DNA from: Nanobdellota archaeon
Lineage (GTDB): Archaea; Nanobdellota; Nanobdellia; Parvarchaeales; Parvarchaeaceae
NCBI GenBank assembly: GCA_021818905.1
Contig: JAKASS010000008.1
Coordinates: 1-48,837 of the forward strand
Direction: 5' to 3'
Length of the DNA stretch: 48,837 nucleotides
In this document: in pieces, positions 16,023 through 23,292 of the stretch
How the letters are laid out: each line of letters opens with the position of its first letter
Position numbering within the stretch: the stretch's first letter is position 1
The notes under the pieces: model-generated
Seen by the model: the letters and a program-made list of their open reading frames with translations, nothing else
Databases searched by the model: none
Told to the model about the DNA's origin: nothing
Position numbers and translations under genes: made by a program

Positions 16023-16054
16023 TTGTCGGGCGTATGTAAGGTGGATCATCAAAA

Positions 16055-16819
16055 TTGTCCCCCAAAAAGCACGGCTACGATGTCACGATGCGGGACACGA
16101 AAAGCCTGCAGCTTTACTTCGAGAGGAAGAGAGTAAAGGCCTCAAGGGAGACCATACGCAGGACGTTATTTGGTATGGGCGGACACTACGTCAAAGCCGT
16201 CCACGAGTACGCCGAAGCCGATCTTAAGAAACAGCTCGCATTCGCCAAAAGGACGCTTAAAACGCTAAGATCGATGGACAAGGATACGATTGCGCTTTTC
16301 GAGGACGAGATGTCCGCGGGCGGATCATTAAGGAAAGGATACGGATGGACTTTCGACGATAGGCTTGTGATCAAGGCTCCAGCTTACCACATGAAGAGGA
16401 CTAACGTCTTCGGGACCGTCTCCCCTCTCACTGGAGAGATCGTACAGTCCTCCTTCGCAAGCGCCAAGACTCCAGCTTTCATGGAGTTCCTCAGGAGGAT
16501 AGCAGATGCGTTTTCAGGAAAGAAGATAGTGCTGTACATGGACAACTTCCGCGTGCATAGTCCGGAGAAGACAAGGCGCTTCCTAAAGCTGCATCCCGAC
16601 CTCAAAGTAAGGTTCTTTCCCCCTTATTCTCCCCGGCTCAATCCCCAGGAATATTGGTGGAACTATCTCCGCAGGAAGCTGCTTAACAACCGCTTTTTCA
16701 GATCCGCAAGGCAAATGGCTTTTGTGATGGGGCGGTTTGTCAAGTCCGTATATTCGGAAGAAGTGATGGGCGTGTGCTCTTTGAATCCCCTCAGAAAGAT
16801 ATTAAAGGACGGAGTGTAG
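16055..16819 (+). pseudogene. IS630-family transposase, N-terminally truncated
   Basis: 254 codons, opening at a TTG, of DDE transposase. Catalytic acids appear in ALFEDEMSAGG, VLYMDNFRVHS and YSPRLNPQEYWWNYLRR. The first residues SPKKHGYDVTMRDTKSLQLY correspond to the end of the IS630 winged-helix region, so roughly 80 N-terminal HTH residues are absent. The Nudix gene stops only 33 bases upstream. I see no convincing terminal inverted repeats. It is richer in GC than its neighbours. It is not closely related to the IS630 element at 37722-38812. Confidence 0.75.
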
Positions 16820-16925
16820 GATCACTTTCGAGGATCGCTATAATTAGTTAACTTTATAAATGACAGTTATCATAGTTAAGTATGATCCCTGGTGATCCTA
16901 CGGGGTCGCCAGTGTAATTTTTATT

Positions 16926-17516
16926 ATGGACGATACAGCAGTCCTTATAGAAGCTCATTACCTAGATTTGATTTCTAAAGAATTGGGTTTAAACGGAGAC
17001 AAACGAATAGACATTAAGAATTTAGCCGTAAATATGGCTAAGGAAAACAATTTATGGTGTAAAGAGGTCTTTTTCTATACCTGCCCGCCCTTCCAAAGTT
17101 CAAAGCCAACAGTGGATGAATCGAGCAGAAAGGCAAAATACGACAAATTTAAAGACAGGCTTCAAAAAAGGAATATAAATGTAAGAGAGGGCCGTTTACA
17201 GAAACTAAAAATACTTAGGGACGGGAAGCCAGCAGAAAGATTCACCGAAAAGGGCGTGGATACTCTATTTACAATTGATCTCTTAAAACTTAAGGAGAAA
17301 TACGGTATTAAAACGGCGATATTATTAACTTGTGATACCGACTTTGTACCTGTAATAAAAGCGGCAAAGGAAGAAGGAACTAAAGTAATACTTTATTATT
17401 ATACTGATAATAAAAATAAAACCCACTTCTCACTTTCTTATTACTTAGCAAACGCATGCGATTCCAAAGTCTTATTGACTGAGCAACTATTAAAGCAAGC
17501 GACGTTTTCAAGCTGA
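16926..17516 (+). CDS. NYN-domain (PIN-like) ribonuclease-type protein
   Basis: 196 residues of the LabA/DUF88 type. Acidic positions of the PIN-like fold are D112 (KGVDTLF), D118 (TIDLL) and D137/D139 (LLTCDTDFVPVI). The first acidic site is E9 in VLIEAHYL instead of the usual Asp. GTKVILYYY matches the fourth strand. NYN proteins are metal-dependent RNases or RNA-binding relatives. It lies between a truncated IS630 gene and the island, so it may be accessory. Confidence 0.75.
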   Translation: MDDTAVLIEAHYLDLISKELGLNGDKRIDIKNLAVNMAKENNLWCKEVFFYTCPPFQSSKPTVDESSRKAKYDKFKDRLQKRNINVREGRLQKLKILRDGKPAERFTEKGVDTLFTIDLLKLKEKYGIKTAILLTCDTDFVPVIKAAKEEGTKVILYYYTDNKNKTHFSLSYYLANACDSKVLLTEQLLKQATFSS

Positions 17517-17545
17517 CAGTTTAGTCTTCTTTTGTTAACTTATAA

Positions 17546-17704
17546 TTACTAAAGATTTTTAATAAATTCGTGTTTGTGGCGCCGAGAAGAGAGCAAGGCG
17601 CAATAACTGAATTTGCAGCCAAATATTACCACAATCGCATTGGGTCTAGAAGGTTAAAGAGGATTGTGGCGGCCTTTGTAGTGGCTTATATGCATAAGAA
17701 GTGA
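17546..17704 (+). pseudogene. Fragment related to the C-terminus of the multi-HTH protein at 19814
   Basis: A frame without start codon reads NKFVFVAPRREQGAITEF and AAKYYHNRIGSRRLKRI before TGA 17702-17704. The 19814-20674 protein has KRICLLPGNENEAIAAF and VARYYNNRLGSRRLKRI at the same places. Spacing is identical and the match stops near the stop codon. This is a second, decayed copy of that gene family 2.3 kb away, pointing to a duplicated or mobile module. Confidence 0.6.
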
Positions 17705-17735
17705 GAAAATTAGATACTAGGGATAGCTAGCATTC

Positions 17736-18833
17736 TTAAGTCCTTATTGCTAATTTTATAGTAGACTTTACAGCCTTATTAAATTGCTTTAATTGTTCTT
17801 TTAATATTCCGAATTCGATAACCGATGAAAAGGGTAAAACCTGCAGAGCGGTAAGATTAACATGCACAAAGAAGCTATACGCGACATACAAGGTTCTTAG
17901 ACTAGGAGCGAGACGCTTTCCTATCTCTCTATTGGTCTTGGTTTCGTCAATTTTCCGTTCTGGTCCAAACTCTTCGAACCCTTCTAAGCCTTTCTCCTTC
18001 AATATTAAAAACTCATTATAATAAAGATCGTGGTATATATCTTTCTGTTTATGGTTGGTTAACTTGCGCCAGCTTAGTGCAATTGAAATGTCTTCTATTA
18101 CTTTTCTGAGTATTATATAAACCGATGTGACCTGGCCGGCTTTGATTAATTCTCTTATTAAAGGCAAAAGGCTAGAGCTTGCATTTAAAATAACTTCGGC
18201 AGGTGCAAGGAATGGCTCACCTTCGATTGTTTCTTTTTTTAGTTTTCGGACGAGCGAATTCAGCACTTTTGATGTCTCATCCAGTTCAGCGAATATTACA
18301 TTCTGATTGTACTTTAAATTCTTAAGAGCGGGTATTATCTCTCTCTTGAAGTTTTTTATACCGGATTCAGAGTACAACCATTTAGGTAGCGCATGTCTGC
18401 TTCTAAAAAGATAAAAGTATTTTACACTTATCGGTCGCTCAGAATTTACAAGCGATACAACAAAGTTCTTTATATTCTTGTAACTACTAATCTTATAACC
18501 TAAACCATATTGATTTTTGTAGATGTAGTTATCCATATAAAAAGTTATATAACGGGTTTTAGTCTTTTTCAATTTCTCTGCATCTAAAACCCAATTTAGA
18601 TAGTGCTCTATGCTAGAATTATGTTCGCTTATTATTTTTATCGCTTTTGTGTAAAAGACACCAACATTGTCGCTTTGTGCATCCGCATTGTGTATGTCCT
18701 GTAAAAAGTGACTTATCTCCAGATTTGGAAAATCTACAAATATCCTTCTGCTCTTAAGACGAAAATATTTTCCTTTCAAATTTCCGCTTCTTACATACAC
18801 ACCAAATACCGGCCATCGCTCTTTTTTAGGCAT
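17736..18833 (-). CDS. Hypothetical protein with HEPN-like helical region (365 aa)
   Basis: The N-terminal half is unrecognised, alpha/beta and rich in Tyr and Lys. The C-terminal part is all helix. VTSVYIILRKVIEDISIALS resembles TATFILCRKIIENLLIEEI in the 21244-21954 protein and the helix pair of DUF5677/DUF4145 HEPN-like proteins, which are common in defence islands. I do not see an R-x(4-6)-H motif, so RNase activity is not indicated. Its promoter would lie in the 100 bp that also hold a dispersed 43-bp repeat. Confidence 0.65.
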   Translation of the reverse strand: MPKKERWPVFGVYVRSGNLKGKYFRLKSRRIFVDFPNLEISHFLQDIHNADAQSDNVGVFYTKAIKIISEHNSSIEHYLNWVLDAEKLKKTKTRYITFYMDNYIYKNQYGLGYKISSYKNIKNFVVSLVNSERPISVKYFYLFRSRHALPKWLYSESGIKNFKREIIPALKNLKYNQNVIFAELDETSKVLNSLVRKLKKETIEGEPFLAPAEVILNASSSLLPLIRELIKAGQVTSVYIILRKVIEDISIALSWRKLTNHKQKDIYHDLYYNEFLILKEKGLEGFEEFGPERKIDETKTNREIGKRLAPSLRTLYVAYSFFVHVNLTALQVLPFSSVIEFGILKEQLKQFNKAVKSTIKLAIRT

Positions 18834-18864
18834 ATAAATAAATGTTTTTCTCTTCTAATTAGTT

Positions 18865-18907
18865 TATAGCTCTCCACAGAAGTAATCCGACACCAAAATA
18901 GGAAACC
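18865..18907. repeat. Dispersed 43-bp repeat, copy 1
   Basis: TATAGCTCTCCACA at the start and CCGACACCAAAATAGG near the end match 45821-45863 with about four mismatches. Here it lies just upstream of the 17736-18833 gene and 106 bp before the transposon fragment. It may be one end of an insertion element not otherwise present. Confidence 0.6.
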
Positions 18908-19012
18908 GAAAAGTATTTGGGGAAGTAACGTTCTAATAATGATTGAAGTGGAGGAAAGCCGAAGTCGAAGGGAAAAGGGGCTTTCAAGATGCTAGAAGAA
19001 GACGAGGATTAC

Positions 19013-19455
19013 TAAGCAACAAAGCGACTCTCAATTCTAAACTGCTTGAGCCTGATCCCGTAGCTGTGATAAAGGGCGAGAGCATGGGAAACGCCAAGGT
19101 AAATCTGATAGCCGTAAAAGAGGACGGCCATAGATACGGCTTCTTTACCAATATAGGGGCTGGTTTAGACGACGACAAAATGGCGATGGCTATAGCAGAC
19201 TTCTATTCTCGGCGTTGGCAGATTGAGACGGGCTATAGAGTAAAGAAGTATGCGTTCAGAGGCAAGACTACATCGAGAAAATACATAATACAATATATTT
19301 ATTTCATGCTTTCTATTGTACTGTATAACTTTTGGATCCTAATAAATGGCTTGCTTATTTTTGAGCTAAATTTAAAGAGTGATAAACCGATTCTTTCAGC
19401 TAAAGTATTCGATGCGCTTCTTTACAAAACAAGGGCGTTAGAAGACGTTACCTGA
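19013..19455 (+). pseudogene. C-terminal part of a DDE transposase (second copy)
   Basis: From SNKATLNSKLLEPDPVAVIK onward the frame matches residues about 378-524 of the full transposase at 27608-29182, including YSRRWQIETGYRVKKYAFRG with the catalytic Glu. Upstream residues in the same frame (from 18943) are unrelated, so the 5' two thirds has been lost. The first 280 bases differ from the full copy at roughly 8-10 percent, mostly silently; from 19293 to 19641 the copies are identical. Confidence 0.9.
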
Positions 19456-19641
19456 CGTCTAGATTAAAATTTTTTGAATCGTTCTAGTCATACTTAGATC
19501 AGAAACCTAAAAATTTACTCTCTTCACTGATTTTTCCTTGGCTTGATTTAAATTTTACTTAGGATCGGTTTTAAAACTGATGAATTTATCAATATAAAAT
19601 AAGTCGATTTAGGATCTGTTTTGCACTTTTGTCTCTACTGG
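19456..19641 (+). repeat. 3' non-coding end of the transposon, copy 1
   Basis: 186 bases following the transposase stop are identical to 29183-29368. They contain TTAGGATCGGTTTT and TTAGGATCTGTTTT, two near-identical direct repeats about 53 bp apart that could be transposase-binding sites. Identity ends at CTACTGG, the likely element end. 19642-19813 is non-coding and I see nothing further in it. Confidence 0.85.
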
Positions 19642-19813
19642 TATACCAGTTGAGCGCAAAGTCAAATTATGCCAATGAACTCTATAAACTCTAAGTCCTA
19701 AGTGATTATAAGCGTTCTGTGAAGATTAATCGCCAGAATTTCCATTTAATCGTTTTTCAAAAACGCCAATGACAATCCACCTTTAATCCCGCTTTGACCA
19801 TTACTTATTGTAG

Positions 19814-20674
19814 ATGAAAAAATACAGTGAAGCGATAAAACTAGAAGCAAGAAAGCTTGTAAGATCTGGACTTACCAGAAGAGAAACGGGAAGACAGCTC
19901 GGTTTAGACGACAGATTAATCTGCATATGGTGCGCGGATATACCTGCGACAAAAGGCAAGGCTTTCTCTAGAGAATTAGTAGAAAAGGCTAAGTCGTTGG
20001 TATTATCTGGCAAATCTAAGCGCATTGTCGCAAAAGAAATAGGCGTTTCATACGAATGGATAAAATACCATACGAAAGGAGTCGAATCAAGAAAGACAAT
20101 ACCAAAAGAAACCGAAGACAAGACGAAGCAATTAGTAGCATCGGGAATCCAAAAGAAAGAAGTCGCAAAAATGCTAGGCTTGAGTTATCAATGGGTAAAG
20201 CGACATACGAACCCAAGCTACCACTTCACGCAATATCCTCAAAAACTCAAGGAAAGCGTTCAAAGGTTGGGAGAACAAGGATTTAATGCGCCATTTATAG
20301 AGCGGGCTTTCGGTTTAAAGTCGCGCACTGCGCGGACCTGGTTAGGTTACAAGAACAAGCGGAAATACCTAATTATCGGCGGAAGATCGCTGGCAATCTT
20401 ACAGAAACTTATGGAAAGGCACTGGTTTATACCAAAAGGACGGCAAATGGATGCGTGCAGGATACTTTCAAGACAACTGCCTATAAAGATTGTAAGATAC
20501 AACCAAAAGAAGAGAATCTGCCTGCTGCCAGGAAACGAGAATGAGGCGATTGCTGCATTTGTAGCCAGATACTACAACAATCGCCTCGGATCGAGAAGAT
20601 TGAAGAGAATACTGGTTAAATTTGGTGTAATCTACACTAATCGAAAGCTTATAAAGAAGGTGTATTCAATATAA
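19814..20674 (+). CDS. Protein with four tandem helix-turn-helix units (286 aa)
   Basis: Four HTH-like units repeat through the first 180 residues: about 18-40 (SGLTRRETGRQLGL), 66-87 (SGKSKRIVAKEIGVSYEWIK), 110-131 (SGIQKKEVAKMLGLSYQWVK) and 155-178 (GFNAPFIERAFGL). The C-terminal 100 residues are a basic domain with YYNNRLGSRRLKRI that recurs in the fragment at 17546. I do not know this C-terminal domain. It is probably a DNA-binding regulator or recombination accessory. Four bases separate it from the next gene, opening a six-gene run to 23271. Confidence 0.75.
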   Translation: MKKYSEAIKLEARKLVRSGLTRRETGRQLGLDDRLICIWCADIPATKGKAFSRELVEKAKSLVLSGKSKRIVAKEIGVSYEWIKYHTKGVESRKTIPKETEDKTKQLVASGIQKKEVAKMLGLSYQWVKRHTNPSYHFTQYPQKLKESVQRLGEQGFNAPFIERAFGLKSRTARTWLGYKNKRKYLIIGGRSLAILQKLMERHWFIPKGRQMDACRILSRQLPIKIVRYNQKKRICLLPGNENEAIAAFVARYYNNRLGSRRLKRILVKFGVIYTNRKLIKKVYSI

Positions 20675-20678
20675 AGCA

Positions 20679-20915
20679 ATGGAAGAGAAACAGTACAAAG
20701 GGCTGGATAAGAAGCTAGATACAATAATAAAATTATTGGCACTTCAAGCCGTTGGTAGCAAGGCAAAAGCAAATGAGGCCATATCCGCGCTTTCTAGGTT
20801 TGGTCTTCAGCCAAAGGACATAGCGGAAATTCTAGGTACTACAGCTAATTCTGTACGTGTCGCATTAAGCACAACGCGAAATAAGAAGGTGAAGAGAGAT
20901 GCCAAAGAAGAATAA
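20679..20915 (+). CDS. Small HTH protein 1 of 3 (78 aa)
   Basis: An N-terminal amphipathic helix (LDKKLDTIIKLLALQAVGSK) precedes an HTH that reads FGLQPKDIAEILGTTANSVR, like sigma-70 region 4 or a MarR/Xre-type recognition unit. It ends with a basic tail. The next ORF starts before this one stops (overlap 20899-20915). Shares its layout with the following two ORFs. Confidence 0.75.
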   Translation: MEEKQYKGLDKKLDTIIKLLALQAVGSKAKANEAISALSRFGLQPKDIAEILGTTANSVRVALSTTRNKKVKRDAKEE

Positions 20916-21075
20916 AACTCCAGAAGAGCACTTACAGACTATAGAATATTTACTAGCGGGATTATTACTTAAAAGAGAAACTGATGTAAATAAGGTCGCT
21001 AGAATTATTGGTTGTAACAGCAAAACCTTAGTCGAAATGTTCCCTGAAAAAAGACGTTCTAAAAATGGAAAATAA
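20899..21075 (+). CDS. Small HTH protein 2 of 3 (58 aa)
   Basis: Starts MPKKNKTPEEHLQTIEYLLA at ATG 20899, inside the end of the preceding gene, and stops at 21073-21075. The helix LQTIEYLLAGLLLKRETDVN is followed by VARIIGCNSKTLVEMFPEKR, a shortened HTH. A clear relative of the two neighbouring ORFs by pattern (L-x-x-I-x-x-LLA, then A-x-I-I-G) though not by high identity. Confidence 0.65.
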   Translation: MPKKNKTPEEHLQTIEYLLAGLLLKRETDVNKVARIIGCNSKTLVEMFPEKRRSKNGK

Positions 21076-21235
21076 CAAATCTGATGACATTCTAAGGGAG
21101 TTAAGAGCAATCAAGAAATTGCTAGCCGTTCAATTATATGTGTCTGGTGTTCTCCCCGAAGACATATCTAAGATTATTGGATTGGATGCAGGCACAATAA
21201 GGAATTTTGTAAAGAAGGGAAAAACTAAAAAATAG
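21065..21235 (+). CDS. Small HTH protein 3 of 3 (56 aa)
   Basis: ATG 21065 overlaps the previous stop. The sequence begins MENNKSDDILRELRAIKKLL and continues AVQLYVSGVLPEDISKIIGL, then DAGTIRNFVKKGKTKK. Same two-part design: helix, then a compact HTH with a basic end. Its stop shares a base with a possible GTG start of the next gene, so translation is probably coupled. Confidence 0.7.
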   Translation: MENNKSDDILRELRAIKKLLAVQLYVSGVLPEDISKIIGLDAGTIRNFVKKGKTKK

Positions 21236-21243
21236 TGCAGTTT

Positions 21244-21954
21244 ATGGCCAAGCTCAATCCCGAGATTTTATCTATAATAGAGCGAAAAACTGGGAAAAAA
21301 GAAAACAGCATAAGACATGACATCTCTATTATGAGGAGAACAAACGCAAAACTTCCACTAAATGTAGTAGCCCATTTATATGCGCTTAAAAATGGCTTTT
21401 CGGTATTACAAAAACTTGCTCCCGCGGAAAAAGCCGTAGTGCCGAATACCGAGTTTGAAAAACCGCTTAGATTAGTAAAGACGCAAAGACGTGCTGATAA
21501 AAAAAGAGTTATAGAGTTCATAAAATATGCTACTTCAAATGTCTTCTTGTCAGACCACATAGTCGAGATAAATAGAGCTTATACCGCAAGATGCTATACA
21601 GCGACTTTTATCTTATGCAGAAAAATCATAGAAAATCTCCTTATAGAAGAAATATTAAAGAGAAAGTTTCCTCAAAAAGATAAGGCTACAAAAGAACTTT
21701 ACTATGACTTTAGTCAAAACCGGAATAAAGATTTAAAATATATATTGGATAACTTAAAGAAACACGCCCAAGATTTTGGTACAGATAAGGCACTTGTAGA
21801 GAAAATCGTCCATGACTCTAAAGCATTCAAAGACGACGCGAATGACAAAGCCCATTCATTGTATCATCTAGTTAAAAGTCCAAAGGAACTTGATGACGCT
21901 AATGTACAAGGTATAATCGACATGATATCTCAACTTAAAAATAATATTCCTTAA
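21244..21954 (+). CDS. HEPN/DUF4145-like protein (about 236 aa)
   Basis: Either GTG 21235 or ATG 21244 starts this frame; I prefer the ATG. The C-terminal 140 residues are helical and resemble DUF4145/HEPN-like domains: YTARCYTATFILCRKIIENL, ELYYDFSQNRNKDLKYIL, then KAFKDDANDKAHSLYHL, where NDKAH sits at the place of the RNxxxH motif but lacks the Arg. Such proteins occur in restriction and toxin systems. It is coupled to the small HTH genes upstream, with the AlbA_2 gene nine bases downstream. Confidence 0.65.
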   Translation: MAKLNPEILSIIERKTGKKENSIRHDISIMRRTNAKLPLNVVAHLYALKNGFSVLQKLAPAEKAVVPNTEFEKPLRLVKTQRRADKKRVIEFIKYATSNVFLSDHIVEINRAYTARCYTATFILCRKIIENLLIEEILKRKFPQKDKATKELYYDFSQNRNKDLKYILDNLKKHAQDFGTDKALVEKIVHDSKAFKDDANDKAHSLYHLVKSPKELDDANVQGIIDMISQLKNNIP

Positions 21955-21963
21955 GATAAGACT

Positions 21964-23271
21964 ATGTCGTTAGAAGGTAACTCAAAAATTTGGTTCGAAC
22001 AAATTATAGACACGATAAATAAGGAGAAGGAATTCTTAGGTAAGGCGCGTGTTGGATTTGTAATCTTGAAAGATGAAAAAGCGCAGCCCAAGTTGCATTA
22101 CTTATGGGGCACTTTTTTAAAGAAAGGAGAATCAATCCCAACAGAACAAAGTTGGGAGTATAAGAACATAGCATTAAAAGAAAAATATTTAGTCCTATCT
22201 GAATTTCTGGATTTTATAAAAGATTTATTTGTGGAGGATAAATTTAAGCTTCTTGGTTTTGATTTCAAAATAAAGTTGAACTTCCAACAACCATTAAAAT
22301 TATACAGTAATTGGAATTATGCGAATATCATTACTGAGTACCCCTCGCTACATTGTTATGAACGTATTGAAGGTAATGCGCTTCCATTCAACTGGGAAAC
22401 AGTTGTAGGCGCGGATGCTCTTCCTGCTTTTCCTAATGTGAATGAGGCGATTTTTACCTTCATGCGTTTTCCAGTCAAAGACGGTCTTTATCAGTCATTA
22501 GAAGCGGCAGTCCAAATTCTTATACCAGATTACAGGGCCAAGATAGAAAAAGTAAGATTAATGGAAGATAAAGTAGAACTATGTATAAAAGCTCCCTTTA
22601 TATCTGAGAAGGATTTAATTTTGAAAGCTTATTACAAAACAGAAAATGAGAGAGTGAATCTCTCTACAAAAATTAAGAAAGGAAACGCATCGATTGCGCT
22701 CAAAGGTTCATTCTCGTTATTGGAGTTATATCTTATCTCCAAGAAAGGAGAATTAATCGATAAGAAAACCATAAACTCGCAATTTTTTACTAATGATAAA
22801 AGTATAGAAATCGAATATTCAAAAGAAACTATTGAAAACCTGGTAAAAGCAAAAGAGAACCAGACTATAGAAAAGAAGCGTGAGATTGGAGAAACGGAAA
22901 AAAGTCAACTAGAATTCCTTGAAAGCGTAACGGCTTTTTCGAACTCGGAAGGCGGCGTTATTATAATCGGAGTGGACAACCGAGGGAATGTAGTAGGGCT
23001 TTATAATATAGAAAAAGAAAAACAGAGAATAATAAGTTTAATCGGCAAGAAATGTGAACCAAAAGTAGATTTTGAAATAAAAGAGGCTAAAATCGATAGT
23101 AAAAATCTGCTTTTAGTTACTATCATTGCGGGGAACAATAAACCGTATTTCTTGAATGAAAAAGGTTTTCTTCTAAGAGATAACGACACGGATAGATTAA
23201 TAAAAAGAGCTGAAATGGATGAAATATTCAACGACAAACAGAAGATAAATCAAAATCCATACCTTGCATGA
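21964..23271 (+). CDS. AlbA_2 (Schlafen-type, divergent AAA_4) protein (435 aa)
   Basis: Residues about 1-290 are unrecognised. The C-terminal 140 residues form an AlbA_2 domain: EKSQLEFLESVTAFSNSEGG, VIIIGVDNRGNVVGLYN, then KNLLLVTIIAGNNKPYFLNE and LLRDNDTDRLIKRAEMDEI. AlbA_2 domains bind nucleic acid and relate to Schlafen RNases; many regulators and defence proteins carry one. In this protein the domain is at the C-terminus, whereas in many regulators it comes first. It is the last gene of the run starting at 19814. Confidence 0.8.
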   Translation: MSLEGNSKIWFEQIIDTINKEKEFLGKARVGFVILKDEKAQPKLHYLWGTFLKKGESIPTEQSWEYKNIALKEKYLVLSEFLDFIKDLFVEDKFKLLGFDFKIKLNFQQPLKLYSNWNYANIITEYPSLHCYERIEGNALPFNWETVVGADALPAFPNVNEAIFTFMRFPVKDGLYQSLEAAVQILIPDYRAKIEKVRLMEDKVELCIKAPFISEKDLILKAYYKTENERVNLSTKIKKGNASIALKGSFSLLELYLISKKGELIDKKTINSQFFTNDKSIEIEYSKETIENLVKAKENQTIEKKREIGETEKSQLEFLESVTAFSNSEGGVIIIGVDNRGNVVGLYNIEKEKQRIISLIGKKCEPKVDFEIKEAKIDSKNLLLVTIIAGNNKPYFLNEKGFLLRDNDTDRLIKRAEMDEIFNDKQKINQNPYLA

Positions 23272-23292
23272 GCTAGGAGACTGTGAGTAATA

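Noticed and set aside
16020-16870. Terminal inverted repeats around the truncated IS630 transposase
   Set aside because: GGATCA-type hexamers occur on both sides, but no consistent inverted pair or TA duplication could be placed.
18943-19012. N-terminal extension of the second transposase copy
   Set aside because: The 23 or so residues before SNKAT do not match the full transposase; the frame is open by chance or comes from an unknown flanking element.
17736-21954. Active HEPN RNases
   Set aside because: Neither HEPN-like protein has a clean R-x(4-6)-H motif, so I describe only the helical similarity.
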